From contig OW387147.1 in the NCBI GenBank assembly GCA_936440205.1, positions 45,379,627-45,443,626 on the forward strand: a stretch of 64,000 nt of DNA, read 5' to 3'. Under the pieces are notes generated by a model that worked only from the letters and a program-made list of their open reading frames with translations, did not search any database and was not told where the DNA came from. Below are positions 1 to 11,285 of this stretch, piece after piece (the stretch's first letter is position 1; every line of letters begins with the position of its first letter). This DNA is from Lepidonotus clava. Lineage: Eukaryota > Annelida > Polychaeta > Phyllodocida > Polynoidae. The position numbers were made by a program, and so were the translations under genes.

Positions 1-1747
1 TTTTGGTGGCATTTTTTCCTTTTGATAGGGATCTACAAATCAAATAGTTACTTTTGTTCATGCCAATATATTTTGGAAAAAAACTTAATTATCACTGAAA
101 TTAGGATTTTGATGGTTATAGCTTATAATTTGACCTTCAAGGTCACCTACAAGGTCATCAAGGTCAAATTTATAAATATGTAGTGTTTATCCCTGGCTTT
201 CAGGAAAAGTCAAGATAATTGAGTTATGATGATCCAATTGAGTTCTACAAGGACATTGGTCTTCAATTTAAACATGGACATAGAAAAAACTGAATACAAA
301 TGTCTCATTTTTCTATAATCTTTTTCAAATGTATATATTGACCTTATAGATACTACTTTTATGCTTCAAAGTATGTATTTAAAGATGATGAATTAAGACA
401 ACAGTATAAATTATTTCATCATTTAACCTTGATGATGGCCTTCAAGGTCACAAAAGCCAAATAACATTCCTATTATATTCTAGATACAAAACAAAGCTGT
501 GCCCTCCATGTAAGTAGTACAGTAGGCCATACAAAATGTGCTTTAAGTCACCTGAAACCTTATCTTATCATGTAGAGTAACAGAAATAATGTTTATTTAC
601 CAATGTTTTATGCTTATGATTATTCAAAAGTAAAATCTCTTTTGATCTTGTGAAGGTGCAGATCAAAGCTAGAGATTGCTCAATGTCAATACATAATTGT
701 TATAGTCGAAACTTATCTACAATAGAACTGAACTCAACTTTTCATGACTATCAAATGACCCATTAGGCAAATTATGCAAGTGGCATCTTGCTATCGTGGC
801 TTGTAAACTAATTACCTATGACCTAAATACAAAATGTTCACTGTTAAAATATACTCTGAAAACAAGGCCCTTTGCGTCAGACTTTACTCTATAACCATGC
901 TTAAATTAAAATTTGAAATGCATTAAGATGGACCTGAAGTCACAAGAAATGAATGAACGTTGATAATTCTTATAGCTAATACATAGGTAGGTTCAAATCT
1001 TTAAAAAAGTAAATTTGACCTCGGTGATCCTGAAAGTGACTTTAAAGGACACAGCTCAGTGTAGTATTCACAAAGGTCTTGTTCTGCACTCATTGCTTTG
1101 CTAATTTGATGAAAAAGGACTATATTGACCTAAAATACATGATTGTATGAACCAATTTGGTTATTGGCCTATTCATTTTAAGGTTTGCTGAGAAAAGAGC
1201 AATAACAGTCTAGAGAGGCTGTACATTCATGTTTGAATTGAAAGTTACAGTTCAACCTGAACAAAAACTATCAATCATAATATCACATATTTTAGATTCC
1301 TTGAAAGGCATTTGATTATAGATTTGAAATATGGAATACAATAAATTTGATCTTTGTGACCTTGAAAGTGACCTTCAATGTCAAATTTGTGTGTGGCTTT
1401 CACTCCTATCTTTTGACCTAGGCTATTCTTGAAACCACTAGCTAGAATGATTGCCATTATCAAAAAACACCTATAGATATCTCATCTATGGTTTTGGCAG
1501 GTTGACTACAAGGGAAAAGGAGAGTTAACTTCTAAAATGGCTGCAAGATGAACTTTGGTCCTTAATAAATGACCTTTGCCTTAAAGAATTTTAAAAAAGC
1601 ATGTACCCTTTTACATTTATCTGATTTCATTTTGTTCTTTTGACCAATAATTTATTTTTTATGATTTTTCACATTTTTTTCATCCTTTTTTTCTTTGATG
1701 ACTTTCAAATGTACTTCAAGTTCAAAAGAAAAAATGCCACCAAAACT
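1..1747. mobile_element. Inverted-repeat-bounded element, about 1.75 kb, no coding capacity
   Basis: The first 25 bases of the window (ttttggtggcattttttcc, then ttttga) recur in reverse complement at about 1721-1746 with a single-base gap, so the segment is flanked by terminal inverted repeats. The left end may extend beyond the window, so the left boundary and any target duplication cannot be judged. The interior is AT-rich, has no long reading frame, and repeats words such as TCAAGGTCA (137-145, 158-166, 442-450) and TGACCTTGA (1357-1365). It is most simply a non-autonomous DNA transposon or the decayed interior of a larger one. Family unknown. Confidence 0.6.
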
Positions 1748-2069
1748 TTTTGTGATCAGAGCGATCCATAGATAAAAGATTATCTCGGTAGAAAGACATT
1801 CTGAACAAAACATAAAACTTTACATAAGCCCCCAGACTAAAGTTGTTATTTTCCCCAAAACACAGAAAGTCCTGAAAGATTGGGTCTCCCAACTTATTTC
1901 CTTCAATTTCCTTTCAACTTGTGAAGTGACCCAAACCAAAGAAAAGCTAAAACCTCTTATTTTGGCCACATGTATTAATCCTGCTGATCTAGGCTTTCTG
2001 TCACACTGTAACACGAGCACTTCTGACAGCCCGTGAAGGGGCTAGGTTAATCATATTAAGCGTGTAGTG
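1748..2069. other. Intergenic, nothing recognised
   Basis: AT-rich spacer between the inverted-repeat element and the tandem duplication. I see no convincing frame, RNA gene or repeat. Confidence 0.5.
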
Positions 2070-2947
2070 TGGGCTCCATGCAATGGTTCCTGTCATCTAA
2101 ACAGAAATTATATAAAGGCCAATTGATGCCAATTATCCTGAAACCAGCGCACCAACTCTACCTGTCTACACTTTGACCTTATACTGACATAAGGCACATG
2201 CGGCCATCACGTGCCAGTCGCTGATTGGTCAAGACGATGATGTTTTGGCAGTATAAGTTTCAGGTTTGGTCCAGTAGGGGGTACCATCTTCCGCCAAAAC
2301 AACGAGAGGGCACCGGTATAGGGGAGTGGGGGGGGAGGGGTTGGACTGCCAAAAACATAAATCTTAGAATATATATAGAGGTCAAAGTTTAGAACTATGG
2401 ACCGTGAACTTCGGGAAGAATTGTTTTGATATCTTAAGTAGTTTGTGCTATCTTTTGTGTTTGTATTAGATTTCATGTATCTGAATGTGATTTCATGTGG
2501 ATTTTATCAGATTGTGTTGGTGTGTGTTGGATTTTTGCAAGGATTTTACTACGCATATAATACACTTGTAGAAATGTTCTGAACAGCTGTGGAATTCGTG
2601 GCAGTTATTACATCTTCAAGAAGGATTTTGGTTGCCAGTCTACTGCACTTTCAGATTGATGACAGAGTAGCATTATGAACGTTAAGAGTGACACAACTTC
2701 AGTACGTATCACAGCTATAGTTTATTTACTCTAATTTGTCAGACTTCAACTGATGGGCCCATGTCGAATTTAAGGGTCAAGGGTCCACACTCTGCCCCCT
2801 GCCCCACCACCTCACCACGCACCTCACCACGCACCCCTATCATCTCTCCAGTACTTCCCCATAAGGTGCCTCCCCCCCCCCCCTGATCTGCTGACCCCCA
2901 CCCTCTTTCCTCTTGTCCCCCCTGCCCCTCCTACCTCCTTCTTCCTA
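2070..2947 (+). repeat. Tandem duplication, unit 1
   Basis: This unit starts at gctccatgcaatggttcctg. It reappears from 2951 with the same order of landmarks: the gccaattgatgccaattatc block, the gcaccggtatagggg block, atatatagaggtcaaagttt, and the cttcaagaa-ttttggttgccagtc block. It ends in a C-rich tract (2785-2947) containing cctcaccacgcacccctatc, which also has a counterpart after unit 2. Many substitutions and indels separate the units, so the duplication is not recent. Confidence 0.8.
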
Positions 2948-2950
2948 GTC

Positions 2951-4300
2951 TGAGCTCCATGCGATGGTTCCTGTCATCTAAACGGAAATTATATAAAGGC
3001 CAATTGATGCCAATTATCCTGAAACCAGCGCACCAACTCAATCGTACCTGTCTCGTTGACCTTACACTGACTTAAAGTGCATGAGGCCATCCTGTGCCAG
3101 TCACTGATTGGTTGAGAGGAGATGTTGTGGCAGTATAAGTTTCAGGTTTGGCCCAGTAGGGGGAGCCAGCTTCCTCCAATACAGCGAGAGGGCACCGGTA
3201 TAGGGGACCGGGGAGAGTGGTTGGACTGCCAAAAAGCATCAATCTTAGAAGATATATAGAGGTCAAAGTTTTGAATCGTGGACTGTGAACTTGGGGAAGA
3301 ATTATTTTGATATCTTAAGAAGTTTGTGCTCTCTTTGGTTTTTGTATTAGATTTCATGGATCTGAATGTGGACTTTATGCGTGTATCATACACTCATAGA
3401 AATGTTGGATGTTGAGACGTGGCAGACTGCTCTGGATGAGTACAATAAAAAAATTTATGGCCGAAAAACTAAATCAGGCGGCCCCCGACTGCCCCATAAA
3501 ATCTTTTCACAAATTTGTCACTCTTAGAGATGTCCTGAGTAGTTGTGGTATTTGTGCCACTTATTACATCTTCAAGAATTATTTTGGTTGCCAGTCCACT
3601 ACACTTTGAAATCAATGACATCGTAGCATTATGAACGTTAAGAGTGACACACCTTCAGTAACACAGTTATGATTAATTATCTCTAATTTGTCAGACTTCA
3701 ATTGATGGGTCCTAGAATGCTGGATTACCTTAGTTTCTCTTTCATACTTGTTGATCTGTTTAATCCACAAACACAAAGTTAGGTTCAAACCCCAAAAAAG
3801 TATAAAGTTCTAGTGGCTCACGTATTAGGTGAAGGGATGACCCATGCAGTCTAAACAGAACATCACTTAGCCATTCTGTTCAGGTTACATTTGAACCAAA
3901 CATAATACATAAATTCACCATAATATACTGGCTGGGTTAGATTTCATCTCAAGTGAAACAGAATGTTGGTAGGACATTTGATTGTTTTAAAGTTGCAATA
4001 TATTAGGGATTGTTAATAACCTTTCTAGCCTTACACTCTTGTGCTCGTCTACCCAAACTGCCCTCTCCCCTTCCCCATGCTCTCACCTATCTCCCTCTCA
4101 GTCTCACCTGCCCATTCTGCCCCCCCCCCCCCCCCACCTCACCGCGCACCCCTACCATCTCTCCTGCTCTTCCCCATTAGCCGGCCCCTCCCTGCTCTGC
4201 TGCCCCCCTTCACCTTGTCCCTCTTTCTCCGCCCCCTGCCCCCACCTCCACCTCCTTCTCCCTGCCCGCCCGTTCCCGTCTCTCCTGTCCTCACCCAATA
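2951..4300 (+). repeat. Tandem duplication, unit 2
   Basis: Second copy of the unit at 2070. Homology is clear over 2951-3712, then resumes in the C-rich tract at about 4118-4260 (cctcaccgcgcacccctacc). Unit 2 has about 130 bp with no counterpart in unit 1 (about 3400-3530) and roughly 350 bp of unmatched sequence before its C-rich part. These are insertions in this copy or deletions in the other. Confidence 0.75.
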
Positions 4301-4750
4301 TACCCATACCGTCACACCTTACTTACCCCCATACCCCCTACCTCTCCCTGTCCCCCTGCCCTGCTACACCCCGCCCTCCCCTTCTACCTACTACCCCCCC
4401 CCCCCTGCCCCTTCTGCCCCCTTCTCTCCTTCTATCTACTCCCCCCTGCCCCTCCCCCCCCTAATCCTTCCTCCCCTGCCCTCTCCTGTCTCAAGCCCCC
4501 TCCTGCCCCCCTCCCCTTGTCCCTCCTCCTCCCTCTTCCCCACTCCCCCCCTCTTACCTGCCCACTCTACACCCTGCCCCTTCACCGCGCACCCTCCAGT
4601 TCTTTCCCATAAGCTGCCTCCCCTCCCCCCCTGCCCTGCTGCCCTCCCCCCCCGTCTCCCCTACCATATACCCCCCTCTCCCCTGCTGCCCTCCCTCTCC
4701 CTGCCCCCTTCCCCTCCTCCGCCCGTCGCGCCCCCTGTCGCCGCCCGCTG
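4040..4750 (+). repeat. Long polypyrimidine (C/T) tract
   Basis: About 700 bp of almost pure C and T on the plus strand, built from ctcccctgcccc-like words and C homopolymers. The proline- and serine-rich open frames across it follow from composition only. Parts repeat the C-rich end of the upstream duplication, including a third match near 4579-4590 (ttcaccgcgcaccctcc). Such tracts can form triplex or slipped structures and expand by slippage. Confidence 0.85.
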
Positions 4751-5060
4751 ACATCGCTCTGCCCACACTTCCGGCTTCGTTAAGACGTCTTTAATTGATC
4801 ACCGTCCAATCCAATCTGTCGACACGGCCCGTCCGGCCTCACTTAAATGTCTCGACGGCTGTCATTGGCTGATTGAATGGGCGCCGACCCTGCGCCGGCC
4901 GGCACGGTAATTTGGGTAGAACGTAACGACGTGAGGGTTTCATTATATGTCTGTCCGGCTGCACGGAAAGAGTACCGGACCTTAGTTTTGAGGAGTTGTC
5001 CTTTGATTGTCGTCAACTTAAATAATATACCTTCTACTGTCAAATTTAGACCTCAGAATA
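4751..5060. other. GC-richer island with CCAAT-like sites
   Basis: Base composition changes sharply after the pyrimidine tract to a CpG-containing stretch (cgccgaccctgcgccggccg at 4881-4900). It holds inverted CCAAT words (gtcattggctgattg at 4861-4875) and a possible ATTGG-rich upstream region. It could be a promoter or enhancer. No transcript or coding frame is supported. Confidence 0.3.
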
Positions 5061-5911
5061 CGTAATTTAAAAGATAGCTTAAGCTCGATCCATGCCTCTC
5101 AAAAATATAAGTTTTATTTGTTAGAAAATACATTGCATATATTAAGACCTGGTAAAAGCTAGACAGTACAATCAATAGAAACAGTACTATCAAATCGATT
5201 GTATTGATTTTTCATTCTTGCCTTACCTTACATCAAATTAGACACACACAGTCATTTTGATTTGGCAAATGCTCATATTTTTAAAATTGTTATGGTGACT
5301 TGCGGCTTTTATGTTCTTCCTGCATCCTCTAACTACCATATGAGTTTCAGAATGTTTTTTTAACGGTTTTTAAAAAATCTTACAAAACACCCGTATTTAC
5401 CTTTAGATCTGCGCCAAACGTTGGGATTACCATCTAGATATGACGTACACCTAGCCGTGCTTATGGTGAGAGAATCGCGTGTACACCACTTCCCCTTCGG
5501 ACGCCAACCAAACAAAATTGAAATGATAGCCGGAACTCCCCTTGATAACACAGGACACGCAATGACTTTGAGAATAACGTCTCATGGACGTCTATTTAGG
5601 ATGGACTAGCAAATACAAGGACGACGATTCCTTCATACAATTAATTCATTATGAATGGAGGTCAGAGTTATGCCGTGTGCTTCCAAGCAACGTTTATTTG
5701 TATTTTGTTCAGGTAGCGTGCATCATTCAAATCCAGTGGTTCTTAAGTATTCAAGGTATTCTACTTCAGGGCCACCCTTCTAGTAGCATGCACATATCAT
5801 TTGATTCGTTGAAAAGTAAACTTTTTGTTCATTGTGTATCGCAGAGGGTGGCTATCGTGTGTTGTTCATGTGTGGATACCTCAAGAGGTAGATTGAGGTG
5901 TGTGTCAAAGT
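5061..5911. other. Intergenic, nothing recognised
   Basis: No convincing gene. The longest frame (5584-5916, 110 codons) has no recognisable domain and ordinary AT-rich composition, so it is treated as chance. Confidence 0.5.
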
Positions 5912-5914
5912 GGT

Positions 5915-6010
5915 AGTACACGACTTGGGCTGTGATATGACAATGTCGCAGAGAAGTCGCACATATTTGAGATACAAAATTTTATCACACATATATGTGT
6001 GAGGTACTCC
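5915..6010 (+). repeat. Diverged end of the TACACGACTTGAGCTGTGA MITE family
   Basis: The segment tacacgacttgggctgtgat followed by ga-aatgtcgcagagaa is a diverged match to the left end of the complete element at 60761-60959. No matching right end is found nearby, so this looks like a truncated copy. Confidence 0.5.
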
Positions 6011-6254
6011 AAATTGCTATATTTATCATTCATATAACTCCTGAGTGCGAATTGTCATCAATGCCATCATATCATATTGTGATGGCAGTTTTAGTCGTAA
6101 CCGTCAGCTACCTTCTAAGCTGAGCGACATGTGTCATGGCATGCAGGAATTGTGAACTTGATCTTTCATTATTGTTAGGGGGCTGATTAGGGGAAGGTTA
6201 CATGGTGGGAGGGGAGAGGCAGGGAACTGGCATTTTGGGTTGTAATTATTCAGG

Positions 6255-6524
6255 TATAGCCGTTGTGCAGATGACGTCACACATACCCAAGATAGGATGG
6301 GCGCGATATTGGTGATCAATTTACATGGACTAGGCCTATCAAGAAGCATAAAGATAAAATATTTATGTCATTTTCATGTTAAATAAACTCTGAATATCAT
6401 AATACATTTTTATATCTATTTACAATTCATGAATTTCCCATTTAAAGATAAGCCACGTGGATATGATCACCAAGTGGTGATCACCAAAATTTGGTCACGT
6501 GACCATGTCTGCACAAGGTCTATA
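6255..6524 (+). mobile_element. MITE, TTGTGCAG family, copy 1
   Basis: 270-bp element with inverted ends: cgttgtgcagatgacgtcac at the left, and gtctgcacaaggtc at the right. Both ends are flanked by TATA (6255-6258 and 6521-6524), the probable target duplication. The left end carries a perfect TGACGTCA word and the right arm carries CACGTG E-box words plus several GATCACC words. No coding capacity. Other copies lie at 9681, 9953 and 63073. Confidence 0.8.
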
Positions 6525-7802
6525 AACACCCCTGTCACACGCTTTTGTTATTCACGCCACAGGTCAGTAGTATATGGAAATGGGAAATTACATATGGTTG
6601 GTTTGTTTTCGCGTGTATTGTGTGTAATATCTTATCCAGGCAACGTCGTCTATACACTATAACGTCGTATAAACGACGTTATATACACGCCCTCACAGGT
6701 GATGCCTATATCCGTAACGTAACCTCAATAGACACTGCTATACGATACAATATCGCCTGCACTGACTTACCTACACACTCGACAATTTGTACTGATGTGG
6801 AAATGGGCATTTGAAACGTGGTGCCTCAATAGGGTATATTCCAGTGCCCATATTCAGGCGGCTATCTATATACTGAGGTAAAATAAACACTTGAGACACC
6901 TCCTGACGCTCACACAAGTCGAGTACACTTTCACGGTAGCTACTAATCCCATATAATTATACTCATTAGAAAAATATCAGAATTGATCAGGTTAAGCATG
7001 TTTGGATTAGCGGTACATTTCTTTAACTAGAAATAATAAAAGTCTCTTTATTATAAAAGCATTTATAATCTATAGAAATGTGCGTAGGGCAGCTACACAT
7101 TTCGGGAAGCAACAATTCAAATAAGTACTTTCAATTTCTATTCTTTACTTCTAATTGATTTTCTGAAATTGGCCTCAGGTCAGGGAAATGGAGTTCTATA
7201 ATCAACAAGTGATTCTAGTTGAATTGATTTAAGGTTTTAATCATTTTGATTTGTATACATAGGTTACATACTGCACATAGTTATCTTGTAAAATGTGTAC
7301 TCTGTTTTGCGGGGGTGGCTCGCACCCCGGTCGGCCATGGCAAATGCACCTTCAGTACCTGCTTTGGTCATGGGTTGGGTTGATGATTTGCATGTTGTTG
7401 ATAACTACATTGACAATAATTAGTTTGTGCCCGGTAACGAAACTTGATTTCCATTGAAACATTATGAATTGAAATGTGATTAGAGGCTTACACACACGAA
7501 AAATACAAAAGGTTATGTTTCAGTTATGTTAATCAACGATGAGGGGAATAATCATTGACCATTACCCACAATGCACCTTGAGCTATTGAACCTGCAGATG
7601 TACCCCAAATACATGGAGACCAGTGTCTAAAAGAATCCTGTAAATCTAATGACTTCCGATTTATGTATTCCTAGCTAAGATACGTGCACAATTCATCAAC
7701 TTGCTTTATCCTACAGGACGTTACTATGTAGAAACAACAAAAGGTGGCCAGGAACAGGAGGACTAAGCAGGAACAGGAGGACCAAGCTTCCCTCCGCCAG
7801 GC
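6525..7802. other. Intergenic, one perfect hairpin
   Basis: No gene recognised. A perfect palindrome lies at 6660-6681: taacgtcgt, a four-base ataa loop, then acgacgtta. The rest is AT-rich spacer. Confidence 0.5.
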
Positions 7803-8150
7803 CTGTGGCCCGTTGCACAATGACCGATTGTAACAGCAATCAATTGTAACAAAGGGACCTTTCCTTGTTAATTTGATTGCTGTTATGGACATATTTTGCA
7901 CAGCTTTACCCTCAAAATAAAACTATTTAGAATGCTGTAAATAACCTGTAATCTTTACAGGAACTAGTCCTACAGTGCCCCGTTTAACATTAATTCACAA
8001 CATTCCATTTGATCTAGTAGGAAAAAACATATAGGCGTTTCACATCAAAGATGATGCCAACGAACTTGTCCTTGATAGGAAACATTAATTTTCCTTGTTG
8101 TAATTTTAAACTGATTGTTGTTACAATCGGTATTGTGCAATGGGCCACTG
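7803..8150 (+). mobile_element. MITE, GTGGCCCGTTGCACAAT family, copy 1
   Basis: The left end is tgtggcccgttgcacaatg and the right end is tattgtgcaatgggccactg. The inverted match continues inward (gattgtaaca against tgttacaatc). The TIRs begin CAGTGG/CTGTGG, as is usual for hAT-type elements, but no clear 8-bp duplication was found. A second copy lies at 45681-45991. Non-coding. Confidence 0.75.
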
Positions 8151-8394
8151 TGCCACATCGCTACACCAAACGCTCGCTACAATGACCTTGTAAAAGGACG
8201 TTTGCTGTTGTGACTTGAATTGCGGCTGTTCTTCTGGGCCGATTCTAATTCTGTAAACAGTTCTGAAAAAAATACACTTAGATCGAGAAGTCCTGAAAAT
8301 TTCACCCCTGGGAAATTATTATAAGTTTGTGAAAATCGTTTGACACTTCCCAACAAAACCATCGCTATGTTTGTTATGCGACGCGGCACTGGTG
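8151..8394. other. Intergenic, nothing recognised
   Basis: Short AT-rich spacer without a supported feature. Confidence 0.4.
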
Positions 8395-8690
8395 TGTCCA
8401 GTAGTCGCCAGAGGGCAGCAGGAGCAGTCAGGGGCGGGTCCGAGTCTCATTGTTCTGGCCGGGGCCATCCATTGAGGGCCGTCGGCGACAAATGAAGACG
8501 GAGCGGGGACCCGAGGCACGGCTGACATTAATGCCAGGAGGGGGGCGAGAAGGGGCGGGTAGCGACCTATTAATGGTCAGTCGGGTCCGGACAGCCCTGT
8601 CTCCCTACCTGACCGATAGCCCCTGGTCATCCCTCCCGGCGGCTGGCGGCCAGGCTGGTCAAGGTGGGTTCACCTTTGACGACTGGTTCT
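8395..8690. promoter_or_regulatory. GC-rich island with a CTCF-like motif
   Basis: About 300 bp of CpG- and G-rich sequence inside AT-rich flanks. At 8405-8418 it contains tcgccagagggcag, which matches the bilaterian CTCF core consensus at about 13 of 14 positions by eye. The composition suggests a CpG island, enhancer or insulator. No transcript is supported. Confidence 0.35.
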
Positions 8691-9240
8691 GTTTGCTATA
8701 ATAATATCTCGATATTTACCCCTTAACATAGCAATTTCATTATGCAAATACGCATACACTGTTCTTTTTCATTTTATCAACTGGAAGGCCATAATACAAC
8801 AAAAAAGATAGCAGAAATCTTGGTTGACAATTGGAAGGAGTTACTCATGTATATTAAAGGTATGGACATGCAAGTAGTTTTTATTTTTACTATAGATTCA
8901 TCTGAATTCTATAAACACCGGTTCACGTTTTACGGCTGCGTTGCTGGTTCGTTATTTCCATTTTTTTCAGCTTGAAGTGCAACGAAATTGTAAGGGTTTA
9001 TTCATGTATATATTCTGTTTGTGATCGTATACGTAGTTTTAGTTTTGAACAATAATTCATTTGGAAATTACTGTTATTCGCGCATGCCTTCTCCACCCCA
9101 GAGAGATTTAGTTTAATGGTCTCTCCTCTGCACGGGATTCGTCAATATTAATGCTAACCCATTTCAGATAAACTATCTGCTAACTGTATCAACTACTTTG
9201 GTTCCAAATTTAAATACAATTCCCCGGAAAAACCTGAAAA
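8691..9240. other. Intergenic, nothing recognised
   Basis: AT-rich spacer between two GC-rich islands. Small frames show no domain. Confidence 0.4.
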
Positions 9241-9490
9241 ACATCGGATAATGTGGACGCACCTGGAGACCCCAGAAGGTCTTCAGATGATCTCGGTCCT
9301 CAGCTGACCGCAGGGGGGCGCCACGGGACCTGCCACTCAGCCTAAAGGCCTCGGGCTTACCCCAGCTTAGAGGTAGAGCGCCGTCACTGCCCTCTATGAA
9401 TCATCGTCAGAACTAGTCGACGCTGGAAGGGATCATTGGTAGTATTAGTAGTACCGTCCTGGAATGATGGGACGAGGCCTAGAGAAACGG
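9241..9490. promoter_or_regulatory. GC-rich island with a second CTCF-like motif
   Basis: GC-richer segment with ccgcaggggggcgc at 9308-9321, a close match to the CTCF core in the same orientation as the one 900 bp upstream. Function is inferred from the motif and composition only. Confidence 0.35.
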
Positions 9491-9629
9491 GCACGCCAGC
9501 TGTATGAGTATGGTTATTTTTAAATCAGTCTAAAGCTAATAGATGCTGTGAAATAACCGTTGGCAAACTTGAATCCACAAAATGTTAAAAATGAAACAAT
9601 ATTGTATAGGTGTTTTCCTTACACTGGTA

Positions 9630-9632
<3 letters not shown>

Positions 9633-9684
<52 letters not shown>
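9633..9684. repeat. (TA)n microsatellite
   Basis: About 26 uninterrupted TA units that run straight into the TATA flank of the MITE at 9681. The repeat probably grew from the TATA target sequence. Confidence 0.95.
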
Positions 9685-9686
<2 letters not shown>

Positions 9687-9940
9687 TTGTGCAGATGATG
9701 TCACAATACCAAAAAATGAATTGGCCGCTATATAGGTGATCAATTTAGAATCAATATTTTTCAACATTCAGAAATAGGTAGAACACGCATTCATGTTAGC
9801 TCATCTTAATTGGTCACTATAGGAGCCATAATCGACAATTTTCTGGTATTTGGATTTAATCAATTTTACAGTTATTTGATAGGTACATGGTTGTGATCAC
9901 CGAAAAGTGACCACGTGACCACGTCTGCACATGGTTCATA
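9681..9940 (+). mobile_element. MITE, TTGTGCAG family, copy 2
   Basis: About 260 bp. The left end tataagttgtgcagatgatg and the right end cacgtctgcacatggttcata match the termini of the copy at 6255. The gtgatcaatttagaatcaat block matches the copy at 63073. The right end carries CACGTG. More decayed than the other copies. Confidence 0.75.
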
Positions 9941-9952
9941 GCTGTAACAATT

Positions 9953-10226
9953 TACAGGCCTTGTGCAGACATAGTCACGTGATCAGAGTTTGGTGATCAC
10001 CATTCGCTGATCACAACCACATGGTCATGAAAAATATACAAAATCCAGCAATTCTGTTCATCGAGATTATAATTATTATTTCAGCATGTTCGTTAATGTA
10101 ATTAGAACTGTAAATGATGGTCCGGATAACTCTGGGTTATAAATAATAATGATGGTTCTAAAACGATCACCAACACGGCGGCTAGACCATTTCAACAGAG
10201 ATGGCGTTATGTGCACAACGTCTATA
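9953..10226 (-). mobile_element. MITE, TTGTGCAG family, copy 3 (opposite orientation)
   Basis: Begins gccttgtgcagacatagtca and ends gtgcacaacgtctata. The E-box and GATCACC arm is now on the left and the cgatcaccaacacggcggc block on the right, so it lies reversed relative to copy 2, only 12 bp away. TATA follows the right end. Confidence 0.7.
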
Positions 10227-10680
10227 GGTGCTCATCGCTGTGACAGAATGATGGCCATATAATAATCGGTTGTCTTGCCAATGGTTTCACGTCGTTTTTA
10301 ACTTGCTAATGGTTTTCATTCACGGTTTATTGTAAAAGTGATATTGGATTTCTCCTGTTGTTCCGCTATTTTTACTCTTTAAACAATACTGAGTATCAAG
10401 CAGTTTCTTGTAACTTCATTATATCAGCTTAGCCTTTTTAGTGAACAAAAGAGTAAGTGGGGCTACCAAAAATATTCACTTATTGTGAAACCAAATTGAT
10501 TGAAAACTGTAATAGCCAATCCAAATGGTGTTTTTCCTATTGTTGTCCGAGGAAAACTGCCATGACGATTTCCTTTCAGGTGCTAACGTTGTGGATGGAT
10601 TTGCTCGCGTTATCCAATCGCTACGAATTGCTTTTTCTATCAAATGAATTATAATGATAAGTAAAGAAATGCTCACTTAG
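10227..10680. other. Intergenic, nothing recognised
   Basis: AT-rich spacer. Small frames on both strands show no domain. Confidence 0.4.
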
Positions 10681-10681
10681 C

Positions 10682-10851
10682 AGGGGTGGATCCAGAGTCA
10701 GTGCTCTAGGGGTGGGGGGGGGGGGCAAACTCTGAGCCCCCTTATAAAAATGAAAAATAAAAACACAATTTTTAACACAGATCTTCCAATTATAAGATGC
10801 CAAACATTTTCCCCTTTGGTCTAAGGGGAGCAATTGCTCCTTTTGGCCCCC
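10682..10851. mobile_element. MITE with CAGGGGTGGATCC ends
   Basis: 170-bp foldback. The left end caggggtggatccagag is matched at the right by ccccctggatcctt. A G-run near the left end and a C-run near the right widen the inverted match. CAGGGG-type ends are typical of hAT-like MITEs. No clear target duplication. Confidence 0.6.
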
Positions 10852-10917
10852 CTGGATCCTTCAATGCTTAGCCTAAATATATAACATTCAACTTCTGCTG
10901 GACAGTATGGCAAATTA

Positions 10918-11046
10918 AGGGGCCATCTCTAAAGTACGTATGCATCAAAGGGAGGGGGGGGGGCTTAGGTCGGGGGTCTGGAGATTGGTCAAGGTGCATG
11001 TGTACTTACCTGATGGCAGCCCCCCCCCCCCCTAGATGAAGCAGTT
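10918..11046. mobile_element. Fragment of the GGGGCC-GTACGTA MITE family
   Basis: The left end ggggccatctctaaagtacg followed by tatgca is a diverged match to the end of the complete element at 48974-49139 (ggggccttccatttagtacg). G- and C-runs fill the interior and no clean right end is present. Confidence 0.5.
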
Positions 11047-11285
11047 TCCTTTTAAAGAGCAGTAAAATGTATTCACTCATAGATGTGTAAAATTATATTT
11101 ATAAATACTGAAAAGGCCATATAAAAATAAAAAATTAAAGATATATATATATATATAAACAGTTCAGCATAGTGGTCCTCTAAGTACATGTGGGTGGACA
11201 TGTTGATGTGTTGGAGTTTAAGGCCTGCTCGTCAATTTTACGGGTACATCAAGACCAACTAATGTACTGCTTGCCTGGCACTCAA

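Noticed and set aside
4039-4751. Long proline/serine-rich open frames
   Set aside because: They follow from an almost pure C/T tract. Two frames are open for the same reason and no domain or non-repetitive segment is present.
11008-11030. U1 snRNA-like start (gtacttacctgatgg)
   Set aside because: The match ends after about a dozen bases and runs into a C homopolymer.
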